The position numbers and the translations under genes were made by a program. The notes beneath the pieces are model-generated. The model did not search any database. It saw nothing but the letters and a program-made list of their open reading frames with translations, and was not told where the DNA came from. Of a DNA stretch of 64,000 bases, positions 10,407 through 21,793 are shown piece by piece (position 1 is the stretch's first letter; each line of letters begins with the position of its first letter). The stretch covers positions 1,178,001 through 1,242,000 of the forward strand of contig OX595993.1 of NCBI GenBank assembly GCA_951394045.1, read 5' to 3'. The stretch comes from Nitzschia sp. DOCU1. Taxonomy: Eukaryota; Bacillariophyta; Bacillariophyceae; Bacillariales; Bacillariaceae.

Positions 10407-11496
10407 CTACAAAGCGACAGCGCCCACCAGCGAAACGCAAATCATGGAAACCATCGCTTTTGCTCCAGCACTGTTCTCCAATGGTATTAACGAATCCGAA
10501 CTTGTCGGTAGTTGCATCGTTGGTGACCTTGTAGGATTCTCCATTGACACTGATGCTAGCGACAAGTCCACCGTCGATAGTGGCTTCGTTGTTGAACTCG
10601 TAGGCGCTGGCGTCGATAGGTTGCATGGATCTTCATGAAATACTTTGGGCACCGAGCTACAAGGCCGTGCAATCTTGGACATGAGCCCCGATCCACGTCG
10701 GGTTCGACCCCCGTATTCCTTGAACAAAGGACCAGACTCATCTTCATCACATTGCATGCATTCCGCAAGTTCACATCCGGGAGCGGGGAGGTTATTGGGT
10801 AAATCACTTGTCGCGTGAATGATACAAACGGGACACTTGGCCTGAGTATTGATGGTATTGTAGATCCAAATCTTGGCGCATTCCGTTGAAAAACCATGTT
10901 CCGAGTAGCAAGCAACACCGTCTTCAAAATTAATAAGAGACCGAAACCCGCAATTGATTCCTACTTCGGTCAAGTCCGGCTTGGTCATAAACACGACCAA
11001 ATCTTGCAGCGTAGAACACGCTCCACAAGCACCTTCATGGGTAACATAGAGACCATTTGCTTCTGCTTCCTCTCGCGATTCCATTGTATAAAGTCTGGAG
11101 TATAATAAATTGAGCATTCCATACGGGTTTTCGTTACCACATTGCGCGTGCAAATTTTACTCACCGATACGAATGCTCTTCGGGACAATTGCCGTTGCTA
11201 ATGAGCTCGTAAGCACAAACCCCGCCCGTCTCCAAGGGAGGGACAGCCTCACAGGTCTCATCTTTATAAGGATCACAAGGGATTTCAATGGGATTCTCCA
11301 ACGTCAGTCCCAGTAAATGGCTGATGAACTCTTCGCTCCAGTCCGTATTGGGCATTGAATCGGTCGGGCAAGCTTCGCCGTCCTCTGGGATGCACCAGCA
11401 GTCACCACAAAACGCATAATTGTCGAGAGAAAGACCCTTCACAGCGACCGTGAGTAATACTATTGTTGTCAAGTGAAGCAAATGCTGAACCATCAT
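10407..11496 (-). CDS. Cysteine-rich secreted protein, possibly GPI-anchored
   Basis: Two exons, 11165-11496 and 10407-11094, flank a 70-bp intron (11095-11164, GTGAGT...CCAG) and give 339 residues. The N terminus is a signal peptide (LLHLTTIVLLTVAVKG). About twenty cysteines follow in the ectodomain, with pairs such as CGDCWC, CGACS and CPVC. The tail has a Ser/Thr/Pro-rich stretch followed by a short hydrophobic end (MVSMICVSLVGAVAL), as expected of a GPI-attachment signal. The intron junction was chosen because it is the only one joining the two frames (CG|A, Arg). I do not recognise a named family. The arrangement suggests an extracellular or cell-surface protein. Confidence 0.75.
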
Positions 11497-13687
11497 GGAA
11501 TAGAAGGCAAGTTATTGCTTTGGAAAGGTTGAGAAGAAGAAAAATGGATCGGAAGAGGTGGTTGCTTCGCCGATTGCTTTTCTCATTTTTTCTCGCTTGC
11601 GGCCGTGCGCAAGTTGATCTTTCTCACCGTTAATTGGCGTTATTGACCCATTCGACTTCTCAGGCTCAGAGACCAAATGAGATCGTTGTGAGAGCACGCC
11701 GGGTCGTCTCGAACGCAAGGTTATCTGTAGCCACCGCGGCTCTGATTGTCGAGATTGGGTATGGCCTACTATTACTTGAGTATCAAATGGGAAACTCAGC
11801 GAAGAGAGTACGCAGCCGTCTCTATTAAGAGCTACTTCCTTGACCACTCGAGAAGGCGGCCGGAACGTCACTCGATGCACTGGCAAGTATCCATACTAGT
11901 CACCAACAAGAAGAGGAGCAGTGACGATCATAGGAGTAGTAGTACTACCACCAGCACTACCTACTACACTTCGCCGGGTAGTAGCGACCCTCCCATGCTA
12001 TGATCCTCTAGTACCTGGTATGATGCAGAAGTTGGGTGGTCTCTAGTAGCCGCCGTTTCATCGTAATCCTCGCTGTTGGATGAACGATCATGACGGCATG
12101 CGTACTAGCAGCAAAGTCTTCGTCTAAAGTGGGTAATCGTCCTCCACTACCTTGCGTCTTTAAGCCAGTGAGTGAGCAGAGGAACCAAGCGAGAAGAAGG
12201 ACCCTGCCGGGGCGGTGCTGTTGTACTACTACTAAGCTCTCTTCTAAGTATCGCAGGATTATATGTACAGACAATTTCGTCTTGTTTGTTGCTCCAAACG
12301 GCACAATAAAGAAGATGATCCATGCTGCTCTGTTTCCCTACATTAGATAGGATATGAAGCTACTACCGGTAGTGGGGCTTCTATCGTAACATCGACGACG
12401 CAAATGAAACCAGCTGTTACAATATTCTTTGTCGACGCGTTTCTCTTGTCGTTTTGTTTGCTTTAAGCATCCTCCAATTCACCAGAATCCCTTCCACGCA
12501 ATACTGTAGACATTCCCAGGATTCTCTTTCCTTCCCTCTGCCTGCTGCTCAACTGTGTCCGTGGCAACTTCGACCACCTCTTGCTTTTTTATCAACAAGG
12601 AGAGGGGACGAATAAGTTAGACCGTCGACCTGCTTGCTCCGTTATGACTCATAACAATGGCGGAGCTTTTCGATCTTGGTGTGCAAAGTTCTCCGTGCTC
12701 GCGAGCTCTCGCGGGCAGGCCTTTCTGTTTTTGGCACCACCAAAAATGCCCATTGAAAAGTCGGAAGCATTGGGGATTCGCCCCCCGGAAAACATATATC
12801 TCGATCTAGCTGGATCTACGGAAAAGATACTTAGTCATGTAAGATTCACTAAAAGGGGTGAAGGAGCAGATGGCGCCACACGCACGAAAGTCGTCGCGGA
12901 TGGGAGGGCGACGAGGCATTGAAAACGAGAACACAACTACTACACTGTACCACAATCACTTCTTATTAGTGGTGACTTTTGTATGCGTATCATAGGTCAT
13001 TGCGGACTGTCGGTTCAGCTGGATTGTCTCGCGTCACAACGCGAATTTCACCTTCCACTATGTGCCAAAAAATGAGGTGCGCGCGTGGCACCTCATGTGG
13101 CAAAGATCCAATGGGCCAATCCATCCCCGTGCCGGCCGTGAATTTAAATCCTCCCGCGTTTTCCCAGCCACTACCGTAGCGCGTTTCGCTTTACTCGTGC
13201 GCACCATCATCGCCCCAACGCCGGATCCGATCAAGACCCTGCCTGGACGATGATGGGTTGTAGGCCCTTGATCTGGTGGGGCGAGGCGCTCCTCCTGAGA
13301 TTTGTGTTAGCATCATGTGAACAATTATTAAAATGATCCATTGCGGCATGCATAAGCTAGTGTTGTTGGTGGTTTCCTGATCCGTTTGACGATTGGATCA
13401 TTCACCTGGAGAACCTTCTCACCTCATCGACATGATAAAATAAAAAGATTCCGAGTTATTGTTTCTTTACGAAAATTGATGGGCTTAGTAGAAATAACAA
13501 ATTAAGTCGACTTATGGAAGGATCAGTAAAACATTAGAGCTTTTCTGAACAGAGTAGTAGCAACAGTTGTCGCCAAGATTCTTGGAGGAGAAGATCGAAT
13601 TAATTGGATCTTCGGAAAGTTTGAGTGCAAATGTGGAATGTCGGGTAATTAAAGAGAGGTAGGTAGGAAGATTTTGCGACTGCATTG
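11497..13687. other. Gene-poor intergenic region (2.2 kb)
   Basis: Only short open frames without signal, domain or compositional support are present, the longest being 113-124 codons. It contains the upstream region of the Cys-rich gene and the 3' flank of the small acidic-protein gene. I see no tRNA, array or mobile element. Confidence 0.5.
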
Positions 13688-14254
13688 TTAGAGAGAATTT
13701 CTCTGGATGTGCTTGAGATAGGTTTGCAGTTGTCGCGACGACGCCTCGATGGAGTTGATAACGCCGGAAACGCTGTGAGTGCGTTCGTACTTTTCAGTCT
13801 TGGGAGTCTTCATAGTGAGACTCTTGCGGGTTTCTTGGGAGCGTTGCATAGACTCTTGAAGTTTCTTGAGAGTGGCCTGGTACCTTGCCTCGAAGGGCAA
13901 AGAGCTTGGAGGGTTGCACGACGGCGACGCCATGTCGTCGAGAAGTGGCGCGAAAAAGCGGTCGTCGTCTTCGTCAATCGTCATTAGGACGAGTTCCTCA
14001 AGGGGGCCAGTGGGAGAAGCGCAAGGAGCGCCGAAAATATCATCGCCCAAGAGATTGGATCCAATTTGTTCATCGACTTCCATGATCTCGAGGTCTTCGT
14101 CTTGATCGGCCTGCCATTGCTCGAGAACCTTGCTGGCCTCCTCATTGGAAGTTGCCGAAAGCTCCTCGTCATTGAGCATGTCAGCGTCGTGGTCCCACTC
14201 CGTGGGAAGGGTGAGGGTGAGTTCAGTTTGGGATTGGAGAGAAGGAAAAGACAT
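13688..14254 (-). CDS. Small acidic hypothetical protein
   Basis: Single-exon protein of 188 residues. The first two thirds are acidic and probably disordered, with DEELSATSNEEA, DQDEDLEIMEVDEQIG and TIDEDDDRFF. The last 75 residues switch to a basic, helical character: FEARYQATLKKLQESMQRSQ, then TRKSLTM, then a Ser-rich amphipathic helix (VINSIEASSRQLQTYLKHI). The FEARY...LQESM segment looks like a short coiled-coil motif, perhaps conserved among diatom proteins, but I cannot name a family. The start ATG at 14254 is the first in frame. Confidence 0.68.
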   Translation of the reverse strand: MSFPSLQSQTELTLTLPTEWDHDADMLNDEELSATSNEEASKVLEQWQADQDEDLEIMEVDEQIGSNLLGDDIFGAPCASPTGPLEELVLMTIDEDDDRFFAPLLDDMASPSCNPPSSLPFEARYQATLKKLQESMQRSQETRKSLTMKTPKTEKYERTHSVSGVINSIEASSRQLQTYLKHIQRNSL

Positions 14255-14870
14255 GGTGACTTAATAGAAGAGGGATAGTAGGAGAGACAAGAGATCTTGT
14301 GGTCGTCGGCAGAGCAACGACGATAGGAGAGCGTTTTTAATGAGACAAGGGTGGAGCGCGGATTTTTTGATTTTCAACTGATCCAAAAATACATTCTCGG
14401 CATCTGCCAAGAAGCTCTTCGCCGCCGCGGATGGCTTTCTCGCTTTCCTAATAAGATACGAAATTTCTCGCATGACAAATTCTACGATGACCCCTGCGCC
14501 CAAGACATTTCGGAATGCCCCTTCGCAATCTCCTGTCTCTCTCCGTAGACTTCTACGTGAGCCACGTACTGACTCGGGGGGCCTCCCAATTCCTTGCCCT
14601 TCTGTCGTGTGGGGAAGATCTAGTAGTCTCAAAGGCCCAACGAGAAACTGCATGCTGTTATATACAACTGCTATTACTTGGAGCTTTCAACTTTCACTTT
14701 ATCCCGCGACAAAGATTCCTGCAAGGGAAAAGAACAGGAAATCGTATCTTGTTACGGAAAGGCTACTACTCGGTTCGCCGATATCCGGTCGAAGAGGCAG
14801 ATCTCGCTTTCGGTGCTTTCCTTTTATGATGACGACAGGGGCACCTTTCAACTCGGGGCAGTACGGTGAA

Positions 14871-14882
14871 CCCTAACCCTAA
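14871..14882. repeat. Two-copy CCCTAA telomere-type motif
   Basis: Two perfect tandem copies of CCCTAA. This matches the common telomere hexamer, but only two units are present and flanking sequence is unique, so chance is a fair explanation. Confidence 0.3.
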
Positions 14883-15194
14883 GCTGCCATGTATTCAATG
14901 ACCAATGAAGGAGAAGTCACAAGGAGCATTCTTCCGCAATCAAAGAAAACGTCTTGCATAGGTTATTGTTCGGATTCGGGTTAAACCAAGAACATCAAGA
15001 ATTGTCATCAATTAACTAATTGATATTCTTCAACTTCCCCACTTCAACCGTCACTTTGTTCGCTATTATCTGGCCAAAAAACTGGATTGAGAAAAGTTGG
15101 ACCAAAGGATTTCTATCATAGAACAATAGTTGCAGCAGCCGTATCGCTACTGTAGACTATTCCAGGAACTGCTTTACTACAGCACAACGAGGAC

Positions 15195-15202
15195 TGACGT
15201 CA
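15195..15202. promoter_or_regulatory. CRE-type palindrome TGACGTCA
   Basis: A perfect eight-base cAMP-response element. CRE-like TGACGT/ACGTCA sites act in CO2/cAMP-controlled promoters in Phaeodactylum. This copy lies about 940 bp upstream of the acidic-protein gene start, so function is doubtful. Confidence 0.25.
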
Positions 15203-15606
15203 AGAATGGACGTCTCATTTTCGACCGGATTGATTTTGGAGTGGTACTGCGACACTATTTCTCCAAACTCACCACCACCACGATCCTCTGATGACTGTTG
15301 AACTTTTCGCTGTGAAGCGAACGAGACATCAATACTGTGTTTCTAGTAACTATTGGAATAGCACCCCGGCCGAGGACCTGAATTGTGTAGTAGAGGCGGG
15401 GATGGGTGCGGGGGCTACTAGCTAGACTGCAGTCGTAGTGACTGACATGAGCCCTACGACTGGTGCTAGTTTTATACTAGTTCCTTGGCTACCACCGCTC
15501 AGGACTCGACGGCTGTCAAGCTCTTTCTACCCTGTGCACAGTTTGAATGTTAACCGCCGATCAAAACCATCACAACATAATGTACTACTACAATCAAAAC
15601 CTCCTA

Positions 15607-17089
15607 CTAGATCGGTAAAGGCTCCTTCGTGTTCCCCAATCTCGCCAGATAGACAAAGGCATCCGTCCCGTATCCTTCCATGCTCATGATACTCAAGTCA
15701 CCTCCAAAATACCGGCAGTAACTTCTCGAGATTGGAAGACCATATCCCAGTCCGGCCAAGGGTGAGTCGATGCCGTGATCTACGGCTTCATTATTGGTGA
15801 CGCCGACCATGCCCTCTTGGATCGAGGGGTCGGCCGTAGTAAAAAGATACGACCAAATCTTTTTGATGTTGCTCCTCGGAATACCTCCACCCTCATCACT
15901 GACTTTGATAACAACGTCTTCGTTGTCGTCGCCATCCGCAATGATCACTTTGATAGGAGGAAAATCAGCATCCACCCCATGCCATTCCACCGTCGCTCTC
16001 ATACTATTCTTTAAAAGCTCAAGCATGATATAATCTTGGGAGTTCAATAAATGCTGTGAGAGATTGGTCCCAAATTAATTGTCCAGCCAATATAGTGTGC
16101 AACTTACGAAGATGGGTAGGGACGTATGGAAAGGTCAAGTCCAAACGCCCTGACATGATGACTTCTGGGGCGTCGCCGTATTTTCGCGTACACATGAATG
16201 CGGCGTCGTCAATGGCACGCTTGACAATCTCGTAGGGTGACGTGACGCTGCAGATAATTCCCACATAATTTTCCACAGGAGGCTGTCTCAAGGCCAGGTA
16301 TTGACCGATCAATACACGGATACCGATACGGCAGAGGTAAAATCGGTCTAGGAATTGATGCGTCTCCTCCATTTTGGCAAAGACATCCCTCGAGTCGCCG
16401 CCTCCTTTAACAAGTTGGTTCCGGAATTCATACGCACCCCTAGCCATCTGAACCAAAACGCGAGAGTGGCGCTCATAAATACTTTCCACTAATCTTGAAA
16501 ATGCTTCTTCTTGCTCGGGATGAATAATCTTTTCGTCAAATGTGACCAGCTCTAGAAACGATTTGATATACAGTTCCTTGACTTCTTTCACTGACGCCAT
16601 ATCTCTCATCAAAGGGACTCCCTCCAAATCCTGAATTCTATGAGCCAGACGGATCGGCAGCTCACGTCGCAAGAAACTGGCTACCTGGATCAACACCAGG
16701 TTCGTGGCGGAATGCTGGTCGACGTTTTCCATATCTTCAAACGTTTTGTGCAGATATTCCCCCCGTCCTGTTCGCATCAACGCCTGCAGACTAACCGAGG
16801 TTTGTGGCACATGCGCGTGCTTGTTGATAAGCTCGGTCACGTCATCGGGGACACCACTATACTCGTGAACTTTAAAAACAGGGGTCGTCTTTGAAACAAA
16901 AAATCGGATTCCGTCGGGAGCAGAAATTCCCGACAAGCGGGAAGGAACCACGGAAGTCGCGCCGACGTTGCTCTGCACAATAACTTGGCGCCAAATTGGA
17001 CGCCGCAGAAATGTTCGATTCATAAGAGCTGGAAACATGGTTGCTTTAACCCTGAAAACAATTCGACAAAGGCGGCTGTCAAATGTCAA
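15607..17089 (-). CDS. PDK: Mitochondrial pyruvate/branched-chain alpha-ketoacid dehydrogenase kinase
   Basis: Two exons, 16108-17089 and 15607-16034, are joined over a 73-bp intron (16035-16107, GTAAGT...CCAAG). They give 469 residues from the first in-frame start, or 452 from the ATG at 17038. The N terminus is Arg-rich and hydrophobic (FLRRPIWRQVIV), consistent with a mitochondrial presequence. The N-terminal four-helix region carries FLRRELPIRLAHRIQ. The GHKL ATPase motifs are all present: N box ELLKNSMRAT, G1 SDEGGGI, and G2 LGYGLPISRSYCRYFGG with GYGTDAFVYL. The intron interrupts the conserved VPTHLHYIMLELL segment exactly, which fixes the junction. These kinases phosphorylate the E1 alpha subunit and switch off the complex. 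Choice between pyruvate and branched-chain substrate is not possible from sequence alone. Confidence 0.92.
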
Positions 17090-17519
17090 TGTTGCCGTCA
17101 GATCTTCTCGACGACGGGGATGCGGTGGGCACGCTAAGCGAAGCGATCACATCCACCATCAATCCTTGCCTCTCCGTGGCGCGTCACATGCCAGGCGTCA
17201 ACTTCCTTTCTCACTTGGCGCTCGCGCGTCAACGCCCTCGCCCGGTGTCAACATGGGACGACGACCAGACGGTTCGATCTACAGACAGACTGTACAGACA
17301 GACAGTACAGACAGTACAGTACACAGTAGCAGTCATTGGAACGCAAGTCGGACGGGCAGGCGCGCATCGAGGATTGTTGCCTCCGAAACAAATTGGCGCT
17401 GCCCTTGCTAGCTAGCGGTGGTAAGAATTCTTTCATCCACAACAGATGATCAACGATTGCTACTGATCGTAGAATACTTGCTCGTTTTCTCTATTTTGAT
17501 AGTCTATGCTAGCTTCAGT
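17090..17519. other. Shared upstream region with ACAG/TACAG repeats
   Basis: About 430 bp between divergent genes. It includes a short imperfect tandem tract of ACAG and GTACAG units at about 17280-17330. Otherwise featureless. Confidence 0.5.
17280..17330. repeat. Imperfect ACAGACAGTACAG short tandem repeat
   Basis: Repeated ACAG and GTACAG units over about 50 bases, including short self-complementary CTGTACAG. It lies in the shared promoter of the kinase and the coiled-coil gene. Confidence 0.6.
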
Positions 17520-18310
17520 ATGAGTGAGAAAGAGGCAGTTCCAGAAGGAGGGTCCAAGAAGGATGCGTCGCTTCGAATCCAACTGGCGAAGACACATCAA
17601 GCACAGCGCGTCTTGCAGAATGTGACAGACAAAGTCACGTCGTTCCTCGCCGAATTGGCAGCTGATCCGTCGTTTTCTCGTGCCCGGAGAGAAGATATCA
17701 AACAGCACATGACTCTTATGGAAACTTTGAATAAAGAGCTCCAAGGAGTGCTCTCCGAGTTACGTCGTGTTCTTGTTGCGCAAGGTATGATAGTGGTGTG
17801 GCGCATGCCGACGAGTATGTGTTTTCCCGCTTGAACCGAGACGTGAAGCGTCGGCGATCCCTTGGAATTCCTCTCACTGAAGAAATGTCATCTCTTCCAG
17901 TATCATCAACACAACTTTTTTTGGATCAAATGAAAGCTCAAGAAGATCGCCCAGCCACCAGACCACCACGAGCGTTGTCAGTACCACCGCCGCATGGTGT
18001 CGCCAAGCGCCCTCGTCGTGATGATCCTCCACTCGAAGAAATTCCATTGTATCCACTTCCGCTGAATGGAGTAGAGTATGGGAAAATGGAGGCAATCGAT
18101 CTTCTCAAACAACAACCAAAACATGTACGACGTGCATGGGCAGACGAGTGGTTTCGAGACAACAAAGTCCCGGTTACGGCCAAATCTTTACTTCAGTATG
18201 TCAAAGATTCTCTCGAAGGCCGTGCCTTGTCCTCGTCCTGGGGGAAGGGCCGTCCTGCATATGCCACTAGGAATCCGAACTACAAAGCTCCGCAAGCCAG
18301 AATGGGCTGA
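17520..18310 (+). CDS. Hypothetical coiled-coil protein, probably two exons
   Basis: The favoured model joins 17520-17784 to 17901-18310 through a 116-bp intron with canonical ends (GTATGA...CTCTTCCAG), giving 224 residues. The first exon encodes a helical, Lys/Gln-rich region (LRIQLAKTHQAQRVLQ; THQ and LNKELQGVLSELRRVL heptad-like). The second carries a Pro/Arg-rich segment (PPRALSVPPPHGVAKRPRRD), a likely nuclear-localisation stretch, and a basic C terminus. The second frame is also open through the proposed intron, so intron retention with a one-base frameshift is the alternative. No family is recognised. It is divergent from the kinase gene. Confidence 0.6.
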
Positions 18311-18713
18311 AGATCGTGTGAGTCGATTTGCCCGCGCGGCTCGTATGATAGCTGACTGTAATACCTGGTCACTGGTAGGCACTACAGCAAGTCCGCCGGC
18401 GGTACCATTGGCTAATAGGGTGCACACGGTTGCTCTCTAGTAGAGAGCATTTCGACCGTTGCTTTAGACAAAAAGAAAACACTGTACCATTCTTGATAGC
18501 AACAGCAAGCGCCTCAGCAAATCAATGTTTCGAATCTATGTAATTTCTATCTTTCTTTGTGCAACTAGATCTCTCGAAGAATTTTCTAGATATTCGTGGT
18601 GGCTCCAATCGGCACTATTAGCTAGTAGGCGATTTAACATTAACATGGATGATCGAACAACTCTAGCGAGCGCGGGGAGGGGTCGGAGCAACATGGAATC
18701 ATTCTCGCCCAAA
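18311..18713. other. Intergenic spacer between convergent genes
   Basis: About 400 bp between the coiled-coil gene and the end of the isomerase-squalene synthase gene. No feature recognised. Confidence 0.5.
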
Positions 18714-21301
18714 CTAGTCGCTCTCGAGAGAGTTAGCAGCTTTGAGGTCCGAATTGGGGCCGACCATGTATGGAGCCAAGGTGTAAGCACCAACGGCAAG
18801 GAGCACGAGTCCCTCGCGAATCATGGGCATTTCCTTCGAAAAATTGATGAGTTGAGCACAACCTAGCGCTAGCAAGGGCACCGAGGCAAAGTACAGAGGA
18901 ATTTGACGGGCCCTCGCCTGACGCTTCTGGCCAGCAAAGGTCAAATCCAGAATATTTTCGCAGGCTTTAATCGTCCTCGAGTACGACGGGTCATTGAAGC
19001 CCCTGGCCTTGTTGGCGTTGGCCTTCTTCATGATGGATTGGGCAAAGATGAAAAATGTCTCATGCACCTCATCCAGAGTGTTTGTTCGCATCAAGAGCTT
19101 GCACGAGGTGCCTTTACGGATCTTGACAACACCAGTGAAGACGTCCGAATTCGAGTAACACTTTTCCAACGTCGCGATCGCCATGACCTGAGGGATGGCG
19201 CAGAAGCGGAAGATTTCTTTACACTTGAGTTTGGAAAGGTACGCCAAGCAATCTGGTCCTAGTTCCAAAGCATCCGTCACCAATTCATTCAAGCACTGGA
19301 GAGAAAGTTCGCGGACCTCGGGATCGTCTTGCTTGGTAAAGTATCCTAGATCCCCAGTCTTGGAGTATTTCTTCCATACAGATTGAGGCCAGAATGCGCG
19401 ATTGTCAACAAAGTCTTCCAGATAGTCTCGGATAATGTTCGTCTTTTGAAGGAAAAGTCCCATTTGATCGCTCAGAAAAAGCTCGCTTGCGAACGAGGCT
19501 TTCTCGAGTCCAGACACAGCAAAGAGACGACTCAACCCCTCACCGACCAGCCCGGCGACAAAATGACAGTAGCGGTTGTACTGGTCAATATCCTTTGTTC
19601 CCTGCCCAAGATCTTTTCCAACAAACTCCGCCATACCTGTTGCCATACGCTGAGTGATATCCGAAATTACACGTCGGGATTTCTCGCTCAATTTCGCATA
19701 CACTCGGTGACACTTGTCAAAGTTCTGCAGTAAACGCTTTTCATCGGCTTCGCCAACTCCATCCATTGTCCAGTTGGGATCTCCAAGGGCCGTCTTGTGG
19801 AAGTTAAGTAGGTGTTTGATCTTGACCTCTTGGCTAGGAAATGCCTTCGTATCATCCTCAATGGTATCCAAGGCGCGCAGGACCAAATAGAAAATCAATA
19901 CATCCACGAGCATGGTACTGGGCAACTGACGAATGACAGCCGCAAAGCTTCTCGAGACCTTCACAAGAATTTCATCACAAAAGGCAAGATCCTCGGCATC
20001 AAAGTTCTCTCGAATAAATGGAGTGTCAAGGTTTGATTTGAGCGGCTTGATGTACAAAAAGGTTATGGCAGCAAACACTTCATCAACATGGGACAACTGC
20101 TCAAGGGTCGACTCCTTGTGAGTCTTAATCTTGCCATAGGCCCCTTGCTTTTTGCTGTGTACAAACAAGCCATTTTCAGTGAGATTCTATAATATTCGTC
20201 TTGTATCGACACTAGTCTCCACCGAACGACTGTGATTTACCTCTCGTCGCCGTGCTTTTCGTCGTCAAAGAGAGGTCCAGCCTTTCCGCCGCCACCAAGG
20301 TGCTCAACAGGAGGGTCGAATCGGTGAATATTCACAAAATCACAGTACTTGTCAGTTGTCATGGTCTCGTTCAAGTCTTTCCACCAACTGTTCAACAACC
20401 ACTTTTTGGTGATCAAACGAAACCAGGGAGAGAATAGCAACGATTTGTCCGCCATCATTTCGACCAACTTTTGCTGACTGACCCACTTGTAGTCATCCAC
20501 TTCATCCGGGTGCGGTTTGATCGTCAATTCCGATTTGTTTTTAACACAAAAGAAGAGCACGTAATCAATCTCGTGCTCGCCCCAGGGACTAAACAGCGAC
20601 AGAAATGAGCGGCCAGTCGTGTGCCAAAACGGTGCACATGGCCACACAATATATATACGCACCTATCCTTTCCATGTGTAACAGTATCCGCCGCCCAATA
20701 GTGAAGGCGAGTGAGAAACTTGAACTTTTCAATCGGCAACTCTTCCGGGGGAATGCCCAATTCGTGGTTCAATTTTCGGACGGCGGCATTTTTAGCACCG
20801 ACAACAGTGCCGTTCGCCACATCTTCCGGCTTGTCAACCTCTGGTGGCTCCATGCCATGAAGCGGGTGCGAGCAGCAAGTATTCGTCCATACCTGTAGTG
20901 AGAAAAGTCAAAACCAATGTTAGCAAATAGATGAAGAATCGTTTTCCAATGCTGTCGTCCGCTTTCGTCATTCTTGGGGGTGGGCTGGGCTCGCCTGCCG
21001 TCGTAAAAGTACGCGTTTTTAACTGTCTTAACATTGCTTTTTTACGTACATTTGGAAACGTGATCTTGCTCGATGCGCGCTGTTGTAGGAGGAGTTCGCC
21101 GGTGGATTCGTCAAACAAGAACACCGAAAAGGCGCGATGAAGGATGCCACGCGCTTGAGAGCCTGTGAATTCATGTGAAGTACGCTTGGAGGCAGATCCA
21201 ATAACATTGTCGTCGACGTCCAAGACCAACACTGTGTCCTTTATCATCATATCTTCTTGGGTCATGGCATTGCCATCCCAAGTCGAAGAGATCTTGCCCA
21301 T
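18714..21301 (-). CDS. IDISQS: Fused isopentenyl-diphosphate isomerase / squalene synthase
   Basis: Four exons: 21050-21301, 20663-20892, 20241-20588 and 18714-20154. Introns of 157, 74 and 86 bp all have GT-AG ends and preserve frame, giving 756 residues. Residues 1 to about 270 are a type I isopentenyl-diphosphate isomerase: VWTNTCCSHPLHG (active-site Cys) at about residue 85-97, WGEHEIDYVLF (metal/catalytic Glu) and EVDDYKWVS. From about residue 277 follows a complete squalene synthase: first Asp-rich motif LDTIEDD at about 372-378, YCHFVAGLVGEGL, second Asp-rich motif RDYLEDFVDNRAFWP at about 518-532, and a C-terminal hydrophobic anchor. The third intron lies at the domain junction. The fusion would channel IPP/DMAPP interconversion and FPP condensation to squalene at the ER, for sterols. 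Such a fusion is documented in diatoms; the activity here is inferred. Confidence 0.95.
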
Positions 21302-21793
21302 GGTCAGGTGGAGTCGATGAAAATCGTCTCAGTAAGAAATGAGGAAGACGTGGAATGAAAAAACAATGCGCTGTTTTGGCTCGGAGGCAAGGGACTTCCG
21401 AGTTTGCCCGGCTCGCAATGCAATGCACATTTAATTGCTCCCGCGCGAAGCCGGCCTGAACATTTTCCCGCGCTCGAGATTTTTAGTTCAGTCTAAAGAG
21501 CTAGCAGAGGTAGTCAATCGGCAGCAGAACCACATTGCTATGATCAATCGACCAAGCGAAACAGTGTCAGCAATGTAAGGTGTCTAGCTACTGGTAGACA
21601 AAGATTTTCTAGCGAACACCAGATGTTGTTAGCAGCTTCCCTCTTTAGTACTAGCAGGGGAGACATCAAATCGTGGCGGAGCTTGGTTCGTTGCGCCTGC
21701 TATGACATTCTGTTACTTGTAATTTCTTTGCGATTCATTCGGCGAAACGTACGCTGAATGCCCGTGGGCCATAACGGAATAGAATAACAAGAG
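21302..21793. other. Intergenic spacer with promoter of the isomerase-squalene synthase fusion
   Basis: About 490 bp between two leftward genes. No specific element is recognised. Confidence 0.5.

Larger units (their letters stand above)
14255..15606. other. Intergenic region (1.35 kb)
   Basis: Lies upstream of the acidic-protein gene and downstream of the kinase gene. It contains two copies of a telomere-type hexamer (14871-14882) and one full cAMP-response-element palindrome (15195-15202), both listed separately. No convincing gene. Confidence 0.5.

Noticed and set aside
12581..12922. 113-codon plus-strand frame in the gene-poor region
   Set aside because: No signal, domain or conserved-looking segment; probably chance.
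17785..17900. One-base frameshift in the coiled-coil gene
   Set aside because: A canonical intron with a pyrimidine-rich acceptor restores the frame exactly, so splicing is the simpler reading. I kept the alternative as a finding.
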